A stretch of 64,000 nt of DNA from Cladorrhinum sp. PSN259 (Eukaryota > Ascomycota > Sordariomycetes > Sordariales > Podosporaceae), in the NCBI GenBank assembly GCA_033725935.1, contig MU867066.1, positions 620,001 to 684,000 on the forward strand, in the 5' to 3' direction. The translations under genes and the position numbers were made by a program. The notes beneath the pieces were generated by a model. That model had not been told where the DNA came from. It made no database searches and saw nothing but the letters and a program-made list of their open reading frames with translations. Below are positions 22,184 to 35,000 of this stretch, in pieces. Within the stretch, counting starts at the first letter, position 1; the number at the start of each line of letters is the position of its first letter.

Positions 22184-23693
22184 TCACTTGGCTTCCGAAG
22201 CATCTTCTCCCGAATAAATCCCGTCATCAACAATCTTCTTCCTCCAAGGTTCTCTCTCCTTCAACCTCCTCTCGAATACGACCTGCGTCCACCACCTCCC
22301 AACAAACCCCACAACATCCTTATCCGTCAACTTCCCCTCCCATTTCAAATTTTGCAGTCTACAACCCGCCTCAGTCCCCCTCCACTGTTTGATCAACACC
22401 TGACTGGAGTATCCATCCCATTCGCCCTCCTCATCATCATCAAACAACTCCAACCTCTGAAACTCATCCTCCTTGTCTTTCCCCTTTCCTCTTTCGTGGA
22501 GCCTCATTTCATCATACTCGTCAATTATCATACCGCCCTCCTCCATACTAACCTTCCACCCCCCTCCTTCCCCCGAGCTTTTTAACCTCTCAGCCTGCCA
22601 TCTTGCCCATAATGATAAATTCTCTCCCCATCTTTCGACCACGTCAACCACTTCATCGTAATCCAAGACGCATTGGTGATAAAGCTTATATAAAGCAACG
22701 TAAAAAGATGCCGAGTCCAAAAATGAAGCTTGGAATGTGATCCTGCCTAACCGAGGTGGGGTTCGTGCTTCTGTTAGGGCTGCGTTGAAGAGTTCTAGAG
22801 AAGGAGGTTGGTTCCGGGGAGAAGAGTCGTCTTCTGAACTTGAGGCGGAGCCAGAAGTAGAGACAGAAGAGGAAATGGAGGGGGATGGCGGTGCTGGTGT
22901 TTGTTCCGGAGTGGTAGATTTAGTTTTCTGTTTTGGTGGCTTAGCTTTTGCTTTTGCGTTTGCTTGTGATTTCTGCTTGGCGTTGGAAAGCCTTGTCTTG
23001 GTTGAACTCGCAGCAGGTACAGTAGCAGATGATCCCGTCGCAGTTGTCCCAACAGGTGTCGATGCCGCCGTCTCCTTTCGTGCCTTCTGCTTGCTCATAT
23101 TCCTCGTCACAGCAGCCTTGGCCACAGCAGCAGCAGAAGAAGTCTTGGTGGCAGCCAAACTTGTTCGTAAAGCAGCATGATCCCCAAAACTGAGCCTCCT
23201 TCTCCTTAACCCACCAGCGCCATTACCACCCCCGGCTATGCCAACATTCCTCACAGCTTCAGCGTTCAATCTTGCCGCTTCTGATTGTCTCCTACCAGAA
23301 GAAATACCAGGCGCGGTTAATCTTCGTTGTCGTTGTAGTCGTTCCAACGGGGGCGGTTTTTTCTGAGCTTCTACTAAGCCTAGGGTGCCGTTAACCACTA
23401 ACACATTGTTAATAAAACCGATTCAAGTATCTTGACGAGAGGGGTGTTGATGGCATGTATGTATGATAATCAGAATACTCACCAGCCTTCTTAGCATCAT
23501 CATCATCATCATCAGCCGTAGCATCAATCGCAGCAGCAGTAGAAGCCTCGGCCGTCAACCTCTTCAACCTCGTCATCAACCGCTCATTGGCAGCTTTAGC
23601 AGCTTTAGCGTTCATCCTTTGCTGCTTCTGTTGTTCCTCATGTTCAACAACTCCAATCTCGTCGTTCTTGACCGTTGATGACTTTCCAGCCAT
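22184..23693 (-). CDS. Unrecognised 474-aa protein
   Basis: Two exons, 23693-23483 and 23397-22184, join across an 85-nt intron with a perfect GTGAGT donor and a TTAG acceptor to give 474 aa. The first 70 residues are Ala/Lys/Glu-rich and probably helical, ending in an Asp run. Residues 80-250 are basic and Ser/Thr/Pro-rich low complexity with many Lys. The C-terminal ~200 residues look folded: FLDSASFYVALYKLYHQCVL, DEVVDVVERWGENLSLWARW, then a Trp-rich end (KQWRGTEAG, VGRWWTQVVFERRLKEREPW). I do not recognise the family. A nuclear location is possible given the basic linker. The ATG at 23693 opens the longest spliced model. Confidence 0.75.
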
Positions 23694-25957
23694 GATTTTT
23701 GTAAATCAACCTTTTCCGTTTCTCCAAAAAAAAATTCTTGATTCCCAAAGTGTTACCCGATCCAAAATTTCCAATAAAAAAAGTGTGTCTCCAAGGATAG
23801 TGGTTTTTTTTTTTTTTTTCCCCTTCAGAATTTGGATCGTTTCTTCCTCTTTTGAGGTAGTTTGAAAGACCCTTTGCCCTCGGCCTTACTTTCCAAAAAC
23901 CCCAAGACAAAAAAAAATGCGTTTGCTTAATACCTAGAAAACCAGTTTAATTAAACTTGAAATTTTATAAAAATCCAACAGAGAGAGTAAAGACACAAAA
24001 AAAACCAGAAATTGAGAAACCAAATATAGTTATATGAATATAGAGATCACAGCGAAACTAGCTGCACTTTAATCAACCCAAAGGGAGTAACTAAACAGAT
24101 AGAAGTTGGAAGAAAAAGCCCATCAAGAGTAACCAATTTAACACATGGAAAAAGTTGGAAGAAAAAGCCCATCAAGAGTAAATAATATGGAAAATTTTAG
24201 AAGCTGAGAAGCCCAAAGACAAAGAAAGAGATGGAAACGAACACACAAAAAAAAAAAACTCCTCATCCCCTAACACTGTAAAACTTTCAGGATTCAAAAC
24301 CTACCTCCTTTCTTCAACCCTGTTCACCAAAACAAGAGAATTCTATTGTTTCAACTTATCAATCGATGCATCCGGCAAGTCTCCAATGAAATTTTTTTTC
24401 TGTTCTTTGTTTCTTCTATAAACCCCCTCCGACAGAAATGGAAATCCCAGGGTTCTAGATAGGTCTCTCTATCTAGTCTTTTAGAACAAATTCGGAAGTT
24501 TCCAACTAATCAGGTAGGCAAAGACAATCTCATCATTCCTGTTCATTCCCTTCAAAAATAACCTACAATCATCCATTTGAACCCAGAGTATATAGCAGGG
24601 AAGATCAAGTATATCACATACACACGAGAAACAAAGTCTTTTACATATATCATCAATTTATTCTATCAGTGCAAATAACGAACAAGGACAAAGAAACGCT
24701 ACCAAACCAAAGTATCAACTACTTTGGTAACGCAACAAAAACTGAATCAACAAGAAAAGTGCACAAAAGAAAAAGAAAAAGCGCTGACATGGGAGAAGAA
24801 AAGCCAAGTGCAATGCCCTGCCAACAGAGGTGTTGCTCATCCATTTAACGGTCCTGACCCAAAAGTTCAAGGAGGCCGGATAGCCTTCACAGACCAGATT
24901 GAGCATCACAACCCATCAGCAAAGGCACCACACCAATGTCTATATGTATTACCTGGTGGCAACCCTAGATGATCATTGGTTGTTGTCCTTTAGCCATTAT
25001 TCTCGTTCTCATCCTCTCCGGAATGCGATGTAGAGATTGTTGACAACGATCATGGTGACACAAGAGCAAAAGCACCCCACCGAAAAATTGAAATTATGTC
25101 TCGGATGCGTGCATAACGTACCCTAAAAAGAGAACCAAAGAGATCAAATTGTTAGAATCATATCAGGGCTTGAGCAGAAACATTACCTTATTTCATGGGT
25201 TGAAGATCCTCTCTCCGATTAAAGTTGTGACAATTGCTGGACGTCGATGGCCATGGAGCAAAACCTCGCTATCGCCATTCACACAATTGAGAATAACAAA
25301 AAGGTAGTGTTTGCACCAGTGGACCATTGGCGGAGGATGTTTCTTATCGAGCATTTTCAAGCATGTCAAGTCGCAGTTTTTTTCTTCTTTCAGGCGGATT
25401 AAAGCTGGTTCAAGGGCAAGGGCGATTACATGTCGAAGAGGACGAAGGCTCTCGAGTGGTTGTTCACGTTCATGGCTGCGCTGTTGAAGGTTGATGTGTG
25501 TTTTCGTATCATGTCGCTACGTAAAAGAAAAATCCCCCGGTGAAATAGCTGATGCGATAATCGTCACGAAAAACTGATGTGCCGAAAGAGCCGAAACAAT
25601 AATCATAATGGTACAGGCGGCGTGGCTACCATCCAAACCGGAAAGATGGGGAAGGTGTAAATGACGACCAAGCAGTGTCGACCAGTGCCGCAGACCGCAA
25701 AAAAACCGAATATGCCCGATTTCCCATGCCTCAGACTGTCGAGTGTCGCAACCCTCAAGGCTAACATCTAAAGAGAAAAAGAAACCAAGAGGTGCAAAGA
25801 ACGCGGCGCCGAAACAGGGCCTATTACCTTCCAAATGTCTGCCGTAACTCCTTTTTTAGGATATCCGAGTTTTTCCCCATCCCAGACGCGAAATCAAGAG
25901 ATAAGAAATCCATGCTGCCTGAAAGGTCAAATACCTGAAGATTGTGAAGCCACGTGT
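23694..25957. other. AT-rich intergenic region with a direct repeat; no supported gene
   Basis: 2.3 kb between two minus-strand genes, very A-rich in 23900-24800. Only short frames occur. It holds the promoter and leader of the 474-aa gene and the 3' region of the Tra2-like gene. An exact 30-nt direct repeat is listed separately. Confidence 0.55.
24103..24181. repeat. Exact 30-nt direct repeat (two copies)
   Basis: The same 30 bases occur at 24103-24132 and 24152-24181, separated by 19 bp of different sequence, a 49-bp period. Both copies begin AAGTTGGAAG and end CATCAAGAGTAA. No coding frame uses them. It could be a recent local duplication or a paired regulatory site. Confidence 0.9.
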
Positions 25958-27311
25958 TTAGCGGGCGCCTGTTACAGTCAGTCAATGCCTTCTTTTCGAA
26001 GGAGAAGAAGTCTTACTGTAGGGGTCACGGCTATCTCCACGAGGAGCAGCATCTCCGTAGCCGGAAGCCGCAGGAGGAGCCGCATCGCGAGGGCGAGACT
26101 CACGATCACTGGGGCGATAGTCGCGGTCACCGCGGTCGTAGCTGGGGCCACCGCCACGACGGTCATCACCGCCACCACCGCCACCACGGCCGCCGCTATA
26201 GCGCTCACGGTCCTCACGACCAGCGTAGCGATCAATACCACCACGACCAGCATAGCTGTCATCGCGGTCACGGCGATCATAACCACGGTCCTCACGATAG
26301 TCACGGCCATAGCCACGGTCTTCGCGATAGTCACGACCACCGCCATATCCACGATCGTAGCCGCGGTCAAGGCCGCGATCATAGCCACGGTCTTCACGGC
26401 CGTATCCACGGTAGTTGCCACCACGATACGAGTCATCACCACCACGGAAGCCACCACCACCATAACCGCCACCGTAACCACCACCACGGCGACGGTCCTC
26501 AAAGCGACCACCACGACCCTCTTCTTTAAGAAAAACACAGGTAGTTAGTCAAACTGTAGCTGAAGAAAGAAAGGGCATAAATGGCCCGGGTAAATAACTC
26601 ACCACGCTTGGGCGGGCCAAAGTACTTGCCCGGAGTGGGCGTACGAGGCCGCGCGCGACGAGCCTTCTCAATGCTAAGAGTGCGGCCCTCGATAACTTCA
26701 CCACGCAGACCCTCCAAAGCAGCATCGGCCATGTCAGAGGTAACCATCTTCACGAAGCCGAAGCCACGCGACTCGCCAGTGTGAGGGTCTTTCATGATCT
26801 GACACTTCTCAACCTCGCCGTACTTCTCGAAGAGACGGGTGACTTCGGTCTCCTCGAGTCGAGGATGAATGCCAGTAACAAAGAGGTTGGAGCCAGGGTT
26901 GATAGCGCCATCCTCATCCTTCTGGGAGTTCTCGCTCTTCACAGGGGCACTGAAATGTCGCGAGTTAGCGATATACTGAGCTTGGATTTTTGTTGAAGGG
27001 GGCTATTGACAAAGACGTACCGATCGTTGCCATTTGGCGACATGGAGCGGCGACGAGACTCATGGCCATCGTCACGGCGAGGGGACGCACTGCGGTCGCG
27101 ATCATAACGAGGTGCCTCGTCTGTTAATGTTCATGTTAGCGATGGTGCTCAGTGAAGTTGTCGATGGCGATTACGCAGGCGCGGACGCGTTGTGTTGGAT
27201 GGGTGTGCGTGATGGAACGTGGTCAAACAAGGCTGCGGGTTGAGAGGGAGGCGACTTACCATCAAAGCGATCGCCGTTGGCGTTCTCGTAATCCATCGAA
27301 GTGGTGGCCAT
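25958..27311 (-). CDS. Tra2-like RRM/RGG RNA-binding protein
   Basis: Exons 27311-27260, 27120-27021, 26949-26603 and 26523-26017, plus a terminal 25968-25958, give 338 aa. If the last 48-nt intron is retained, the stop is at 25982 and the length is 346 aa. One RRM covers about residues 64-140: NLFVTGIHPRLEETEV (RNP2 region) and RGFGFVKM (RNP1). The linker RARPRTPTPGKYFGPPKR resembles the conserved linker of Transformer-2 splicing factors. The N-terminus is Arg/Ser-rich with SASPRR and RRRSMSP, and the C-terminal third is Arg/Gly/Tyr/Asp repeats (GYDRGYGGGRDYREDRGYG). A role in pre-mRNA splicing or mRNP assembly is inferred. Exon 4 has a tandem AAGAAG acceptor. Confidence 0.88.
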
Positions 27312-28436
27312 CGTGAACAATGAGATGTCGATTATGTTAATGACTGATGGAATGGGGGTTTGGAATTTGTCGGTTGGGAGATGGCTGCCGACAAGTGGTT
27401 GCGTTTGGTGGAGTTTGCAACTGGCGGAGGAAGAAAGGTGTGGTTCGAGAGAGGATGACAGAGGCCAGCAGAGGTTGCAGCAGGAAGGTCGCAAAAAAAA
27501 ATTACCAAAGCGCGCGTACCAATTTGACCAGGGGACCAGGGTTCTAAAACGTGACCATGCGGCTTACCGTTTGAAAATTTTTATGGAACGTGAATTTCGA
27601 GAAGGCCACTAACAAAAAAAAAATAAGAATAAAGACGGCATAAATACAGAAAACAAGCTACTTGATAAGTGCGACACGCAAGCACTACATCGATCAGAAT
27701 TTTGAAGGCAATATTTCTGTTTTCGACACAAACAAGCGTTTGCCTTGCGCCTTGTTGCAGATTCTCTCGTTAATTGCACCTTCAAATGCGGCCGGAAAGA
27801 GCGGCGCTATCCCGCATGCGGCTAATCAGGCTGCAGCTGGGACGCGTTTTGGAAATTTGGAGCCAAGGCTTCTCGACTCCATCAGGATTTATTCCACGAA
27901 GACCCCAGAAGGCCGGGGTTTATGTAGAGTTCCCCTATTCCTCTTTTTGCATAGTATATAGAAACTTGTAGTAAAGGTGTGAAGGCATTCTCAATGACCT
28001 AGATGATGCCAAGTTCAGAAATGTCTTCGCGTGACATGTCTGAGGCCTCCATTACCTATCCCGTCCCAAGGCTGCAGAACGAGGAGGTGGCGAAATCCAA
28101 CCCGCCCTGAAGGTGCATGCTTCTCCTCCCTCATTGGACAATCCGATGTATTCTGCAGCAGGTCACGATATCACATCTCGCAACGCCTCAATGACAACTG
28201 GTCCGGTGAGCCCCAACAATCCATGGTAATCTTATCCTCTCAAAACTCTATCTGAAAAACATGACTCAAACAATCGTAAAAACACAATTTTCAAGCCAAT
28301 CAAAGACACAATATTCATCTTCAGAAGACCATTCAAAGCCAGCTTCAGTCAAGGCCATAAGGACATACTCATGCACCCAGCCAAGGTCGTCTTCATCTAA
28401 CTCTTCCACATTCTCATCCACACTGTCCGACTTACT
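27312..28436. other. Intergenic region, Tra2-like promoter and GtaA 3' side
   Basis: 1.1 kb upstream of the Tra2-like start and downstream of the GtaA-type stop. Frames of 65-107 codons overlap with no domain. No RNA gene or repeat was seen. Confidence 0.5.
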
Positions 28437-31038
28437 CTACAAGTCCCCCATTCCATTTCCATCCCATGACGGCATATCAGCCAATAACGCCTGGTTCACA
28501 TCAATCTCTCTAGGCGCGTTCTTATCCAGAAACCGCAGCGCTTCCACAGCCTTGCCACCACATGCCCTCTCCAATGCTAGAAACGCAAAATGACCCCCCA
28601 CAACCGGTCTTGCCATAAAGAATATGCCCGGATACCCTCCATTGCCCTCTGTCTCATACAAATCCGTGAATGGACGGTCTATTAAAGCAAACAGTCAGCT
28701 TCGTCCAGTTTTCTCGTGGCTAGGCACAACATACCAGTCTCTGTCTCATTAACCCACTTGGCAACAGTAGTCAAAATCTCCGTCCTGGTCTTCTTGCTCG
28801 TAACAGCAGCAGCGAAAAACTCCCAGTCGCTTTTGGTATAAAGATGCCTCGAGTCAAGCGGCAGCCCATACTGCTGAAGCACAGCAGAATACCAATCGCT
28901 CTGCATTTGATATACCTTGTCCGGAATAAAGACATCATCCCGATATCCAACCCCTCCCATTGGCTTCTGGCGGTCGTTTTTGCTTTTACTTTTCCCTTTG
29001 CCGTAGCTGCCATTGCCAACCTTTTGATCACTGTCACCCTTATCCGAAATATGAAAACAAAGCAAAGAATCCGCATACAGGTTGTAGATGGTTGTCCAGC
29101 TGCCATACCAGGTGTATGCCAACTTGGCGTGTGTCTGGTCCCTCGAGATGCCATATTCTTGCCACTTCTCAATGTAGGTCTTGGAGATATTCCGGTAATA
29201 CTTCGCTTCCTCTGGCTCACCAACAATCTCTGCAATCTCACTCATGGCCTTGATGCCGACGATTCCCTTCAGAGCAAGATTTGTCTGGTTTGCTAGCCAT
29301 CCGGCAAAGTCATCCGTACAAAGCTGATTGTGCGGTATAAGTGACTCTCTGACAAGGTACCCAGTCCATTGTTTCCAGAGCTTGTACGATCTCGAGAGCC
29401 ATTTCTCGGCGGCTTTAGGTCCGGTCATTGCTCTCCTCCGTAGGTCCACTCCATACTTGTCGACAGTAGTCCACAAGTTCCCAGCCATCTCGATACGTGC
29501 CGCATGTTCCCCAGCAGCGGCATAAACGAACGATGGCTCGGTGTCATATCTCAAAGAATTTGCGAGTGCAAGGCCCATTATCAGCATATTACCGCATTCT
29601 TCAACCGGCATGTACTCATCATTTCCATCCGAGTGTCCGGTTGCGTTGGGGAAGTGCGCGCCCAGGTCATGCATACTGTAATCATTTGGGTACTGGCCAC
29701 TTAGCTGGTGTTCCAGAAGAGGTTCCAAAAGGTAGGCTAGCCACCTCGGGTTGGTATATAAAAAGAAGGGGAATGCAGGGAAAATAACGTCCACGGTCTG
29801 GAAGTTGCCATTGGACGATATCTCCTTCAGGAAGAGAATTGGGTCGTCGGGGGTTCCCGAAAACTGAGTCGCCCCTAGAACCTGGCGGGCTGAGAGCGCT
29901 GCAATGTCTTGATATTCAGCCGATCCCGACTTGAAAGCGTCAAGTGCGAGTTGTTCCGAGTAGTTTCTTGCTAGAGACGACGCAGTATTGAAATCATTGT
30001 AGTGATAGGCGATCAACTGGTCCGCTGCAGCGAAATATGATTGCCACAGTGGCTTCATATATGTTAAACCCCTTGCTGAGGCAAACTGGACCACAGGGTC
30101 CTGAATCAGCGCAAAGGTAAACAGAACGTCATCCGTCTTTGTCGCGCACCCGGCATTTTGTCCCTTGGCCAGCTTGAACGATTTTGAAAAAGCAAACACA
30201 GGCTCATCCTCCATAACACGTCGAAAAGCCTTGTCTACCTCGTTTTTCAGATATCCCTTTTCAGCGAAATGCTGACGAAGATGGGCGGATGTCCCGGACT
30301 GATGGTGGACATCACTCGGGGCCGAGTAATGAAGAGTCCCCCACTCGGCTCGATCATTAAACTCGGTCAGCAGCTGCTCGGAAGCTCTCGCTACTTTCCA
30401 GGTTTTTATAGCCGAGGTCGAGTGGTCTTTTGGTCGAGGAGGCTCATCTAGATCCCACCTTATGACGTTGTCTCTATTGCCCGTCACCCATTCTCCGTTG
30501 ATGTCCGTATATACATCGATGTCGACACAACCTTCGACAAGGATGGTCAAGTACGCGGCGGGAATTGACTGTCTGAAGGTCGAGGAGGGTGTGATGGGTG
30601 ACAAGAACGAGAGAGTCAAGCGTACGCTCTTGTCTGACGAAGGACCGGGGATTTGGTATGTCAGATTTGTGGTCGAGGCATCAAAGGTCGTTCCGAGATA
30701 GTCTGGATATGAGACGTTGTATGCTCGGTGGCTGGTCTCGAGTGAGTCCTGCGGCCGACCGAGCAAGGGATACACCCTGCCAGTACTTGAGACGGATGCC
30801 ATGACTGAGAAGCCAACCTGGTTTTCGAAGTCAGCTCCACAACTGATGTCCATCAACTTCAAGAGGACCTGCATACATGAGCTCCAGTCCAGAACATTGG
30901 CCAATTCTCCCACGGCGCATCCCTAGCATGGTATAGCCAGGTGCTTAGATACGGGTTGCGGACGATTAAGGGGACAGCGTTAGGAGTGAGGGTAGATGCA
31001 CTAGCCAGAGTGGCTAATGCTATGAAGTCGAACCGCAT
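28437..31038 (-). CDS. gtaA: Secreted glutaminase GtaA-family protein (DUF4965/DUF1793)
   Basis: Exons 31038-30877, 30817-28735 and 28678-28437 give 828 aa. The first exon supplies a signal-like start (MRFDFIALATLASAS), then VPLIVRNPYLSTWLYHAR and WPMFWTGAH, which joins over a 59-nt intron to VGFSVMASVSSTGRVYPLLG. This is the usual opening of GtaA proteins. The central domain has GCATKTDDVLFTFALIQDP and FPAFPFFLYTNPRWLAYLLE. The C-terminal alpha-toroid domain has HDLGAHFPNATGH and MPVEECGNMLIMGLALA. The last exon, after a 56-nt intron, adds RPFTDLYETEGNGGYPGIFF and about 60 more residues. Aspergillus GtaA hydrolyses glutamine; activity here is inferred from family only. A Lys/Gly-rich loop (KGKSKSKNDRQK) interrupts the C-terminal domain. 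Confidence 0.9.
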
Positions 31039-32039
31039 CTTGTACCTGGGGCGAGGTTAAGCACCGAGGCAAGGAAATGGGGTGTAGCGGCAGCAAAGGG
31101 TTCGCAAAATAGAAGTCGTCGAGTGAGGTATCTCGAATCCGAACATTCAGCAGCTGGCCATGGCCAAGCCGGACCAATGGCTGGTGGTAAAGCGAGAACG
31201 AGGAAGAAATAAGAGTGATTCCCAAGACAATATGGAATGGAAGAACACGACCGACAGGTAGTTTTGTTGCCCGAACCTACAGTGGAACAAATAAGCAAAT
31301 GGATTTACAACGTTGGAGCACAAAGCGACGTGCACTGAACAAGACCCCAGGTAGAGAAGGAAGCCTGAAGGATCTCTATATGTAGTTCAAGTTCAAACGG
31401 GAATTGAGCCACCTCGGACCTTAAAAGAGGAGTTGGAAGTAGGATGACGCTGCTGGGTGATCCTTCCAGTTACAGGTGGGGAATGGTTCCTGAGAGACAG
31501 GGATTCTCCACTATCCGTCCAATAGCGGACCCATCTGCATGGTCACAGCAGTCTTGCCCCGCATTCGGGACCTTTTCTTCCCGCTGTCGCATGGAGAAGT
31601 GGAACTTCTTGGACTGTCAAGTGTGGAGTAAAGCAACTACATATAAATTGTAATCTTTTTGTATACCAGTAAATCAACGGGATTCTATATCTACAGGAAG
31701 GATATGTATCCCTCCAGACCGAAACAAGTTGCAATAAGTGCAATAGACCCAGACAGTTTGCAATAAGTGCAATGGGCATAAGCTGCCATAAACTCCTTGC
31801 TTCCCATAAATTATCATGTATGTATGTTCCTTCACTCTTATTCCCATACACGTCGTTACTCATATGACGTTTGAAACCTCTATAGCGGGTACTAAAACTC
31901 TCAGAAAGACCCAGATTGAGGTATATGGTAATAGTAACTCCCAAAAGTGATTAAGACTTGTTCCTGATTACTCCCGAGCAGTCATCAATGTCGACAAAGA
32001 AATAAAGTAACCACAAGTCGGTGAATGTCTGTCGAATGA
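31039..32039. other. Intergenic region, GtaA promoter and RAD16 3' side
   Basis: 1.0 kb between two minus-strand genes with no supported frame. Short overlapping ORFs only. It should contain the GtaA-type promoter next to 31038 and the RAD16 terminator next to 32040. Confidence 0.5.
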
Positions 32040-35000
32040 TCAAGACCCGCGGAAGAGGAACTGCAGATCCTCAGGACTCAAAGAGTCCATGGCTGCATCA
32101 TCCGAGTTGATAGTCGAATTTATCATGTTCGTCTTCTTCTCCTGAAGGAGAACCATGCGGCTCTCCACTGAATCTTCAATGCAGAGTCGAGTAATCGTGC
32201 AGGGCCGAGTTTGTCCGATTCGATGGCACCGATCAGCAGACTGCCACTCACTGTAGAATTTCGGTTTAGCACGCTATTCCCAGTTACTTAAGTTAGAGAA
32301 GGATGGGGCACATACGCTGCAGGATTCCACCAGGGATCAACAATAAAGACTTGCGATGCCTCAGTCAGATTGAGCGCAACACCTCCGGCCTTCAAAGAGA
32401 CCAGGAAGCACTCGACGTCGACATTGGTCATGAAGTGCTCAATTGACGCCTGTCTCTGCGCCGGAGTCATACTGCCATCGAGCATGACTGTCGTGATACC
32501 AGCCCGGCGGAGGCGCCACTCAATCAGCTGTAGCATTGTGGTGAACTGAGAGAAGATGATGGACTTGTGAGACGCATTGTCGGACCGAAGTCGGTGCAGT
32601 TCGTGCACAAGAAGCTCGATCTTTGAGGAAGATGTCCAATTTTCCATCTTGATGCGATTGATGATCGAAGATTTCTTGACCAATGCCTCGTCCTGTTCCA
32701 TCTCTGGTTGCTCAAGGTCGATCGACAGCGGAATGTGGCACTGGGGACAATTAGGATTGACCGATGAATGCAAGTAACTCTTGACGCATGTACTATTCCA
32801 CTCGTTAGCCATGCCTTCAGCGGGGGTTTTTTTTTTGGGTTTTTTTCTCTAATTATTTTTTTGGTAGGGGTTTTAAGGGGTGGTTATAGATAACTTAGAA
32901 CTCACCGACAAAAGTCATGTTTGCATCTAGACCGAATGGCATCCTCAGCAGGCTCGTCACAGATACCGCAGACGAGAATATTCTGCCCTCCTTCACTATT
33001 CTTCTTCAGGATCAGATCAGGATGATCAGCCACCTGACGCATCTGCATGATGAGACCAAAAATGTTGGCGTAGTTGTTGAGAAGCACACCCGTCGCCACA
33101 TAGGTGTCAAACTTGCGCTGACCGTTGGTCATAATGCTATTGGCAAAATCGTTCTCCTCTTCACCAAAGAACTGACGCTCAACATTGATCTCCTTTACAG
33201 GAAGCTCCATCGAGTCAGTGTGGTCCTTTTTCAGCCGACGAAGCATAATGCGATCCGTCATGATTCTAAGTTTTTTGAAAGCCGCAGCACCGAGGCCGGT
33301 ATTGCCATACTTCTGAATCGGGTTGAGGAGTTCCTGATTGAACACAGATACGTGCTGCATTCCTCCATGATTGCACTTGGTGCAACGGTTGTCGTCATTC
33401 ATTGACCACTCTAATGTTTCGCATGGGCACTGCTTACAGAGATAGCAAGAAAATGGACGGACGTTGAGGAAGCGAATGAGGGAAAAGAATTCGCCGATGC
33501 GGTTCTGCAATGGCGTTCCAGTCAGACACCAACGATAGGTAACCTTGAGCGCAAAGCAAGCCTTGGCTGTCATGGTTGTCCTTGTCTTGATACAGTGAGC
33601 CTCATCGAGGATGACACGATGGAATTCAGTCTTGTGGATGACGGAGTTTTCTTTGTATATCCCTTCTTTGCGCTTGAATCCCTTTTCTTGCTTGCGGTAG
33701 AGAGATTCCAGGCTGTTATAAGACATGATGATCACATCATATTTCTTGATGTCCTTGACAGTGAGGTTCTTCGACTTGGCGTTTGTTCCATGGAAGACAA
33801 GGGTCTTGAGAGTGCCATCCGTGTAAGACTGAATTTCTGTCATCCATTGCATCAGAGCAACTGGAGGTACGAGGACCAAAGAGGGCTTCTTCGCAGGGAA
33901 ATCGGACATAATCAGGGAGACCGCCTGGATGGTTTTTCCAAGACCCATTTCGTCTCCTAGCAGTCCACCTTTCCACTCAATATTCTCCATGGCTTTCATC
34001 CACGCCAGTCCTTCAAGTTGGAAAGGCTTCAACTGGCGCGAGATGGATTTTGGTTGCTCTGCTTTGCCTGCCTTCAAGATCGGCATATTTTCTAAGTCAA
34101 TCCACATCGTCTTAAGCTGTGGGTGCTGGTGCTCAAGGCGGTTTCTGTCTCTGCGAACTCGGCGTCCGCTTGCATAGGCTCTGTAGGCACGCCGACTATT
34201 TGTTGCCTGCTGAATAGCCGATGTGCTGCCATTTGGGGCGGCACCACCGTCGTTGTCTTCGTTGTCTTCGTTATCATCATCATCCAAATCGAGAGGTTCA
34301 GAAAGTTCAGAGTCAGAGGCATCGTCAGGATCGGTGATAGTATCATCGTCTCCGACTACAATACTATCATCGTCTGGCAAGATATCCGGTACTGTCCTGG
34401 CGGTTTGAGCCTTCGAAACTGTAGATTTGGCTTTCCGGGACTTGGGTGCGAAATCTTCATCATCGCTAGGAGTATCATAGCCCTCACTCAGTTCGCTGTG
34501 TTCCGAGTCTTGAATAAGAGCAACTGCCCTCTTCTTGCCGGAACGATTACCGGGCGACGGCACTGGCTTTGAGAGCCTTGAGGCCTGGGAAATCGGGGAG
34601 TTTGTCATCATTCCTCGCAAGCTGGTGCGGGCAGATGAACTGCTGGGGTGGCCCGACTTGGCAGCAGCAGCATCTTCCTCTGCCTGAAGTTTTCTTGCCA
34701 GCTTAGCACTGGCGGAATTGTCAGAAAAGTCCTCGTCCTCACTATTTTCGACGACATTCCGCTTCCGCTTGCCGCTGGTCATGGAATATATGCTCTTGGC
34801 ATGAGAACCCTGAGTAGATTTCCTCACAGCGGGAAGTTGGACCTCAATTCTATTAAGCCGCTTCCCCGAAGACGGCTGAGAAATCTCAGGAACAGGTGTC
34901 GCAACATTGCTGGTGAGGGGTGTCGTGTATTCACCCGCAGAGGAATAAGCCGTTGGGGTGGGTGCAGCGGATGACTGAGTGCTATCAGTCGTCGTGGTCG

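Noticed and set aside
25835..26548. Long plus-strand frames (237 and 191 codons) and a 186-codon minus frame over the RGG region
   Set aside because: These are shadows of the Arg/Gly repeats of the Tra2-like protein: one gives Ala/Thr/Val repeats and another His/Gly/Arg repeats. The minus frame carrying RGG/YDRGY continues the RRM exon with correct phase.
30818..30913. Start of the GtaA-type protein at 30913
   Set aside because: This start gives a non-homologous N-terminus and lies upstream of an intron. The spliced start at 31038 yields a signal-like leader and the family motif.
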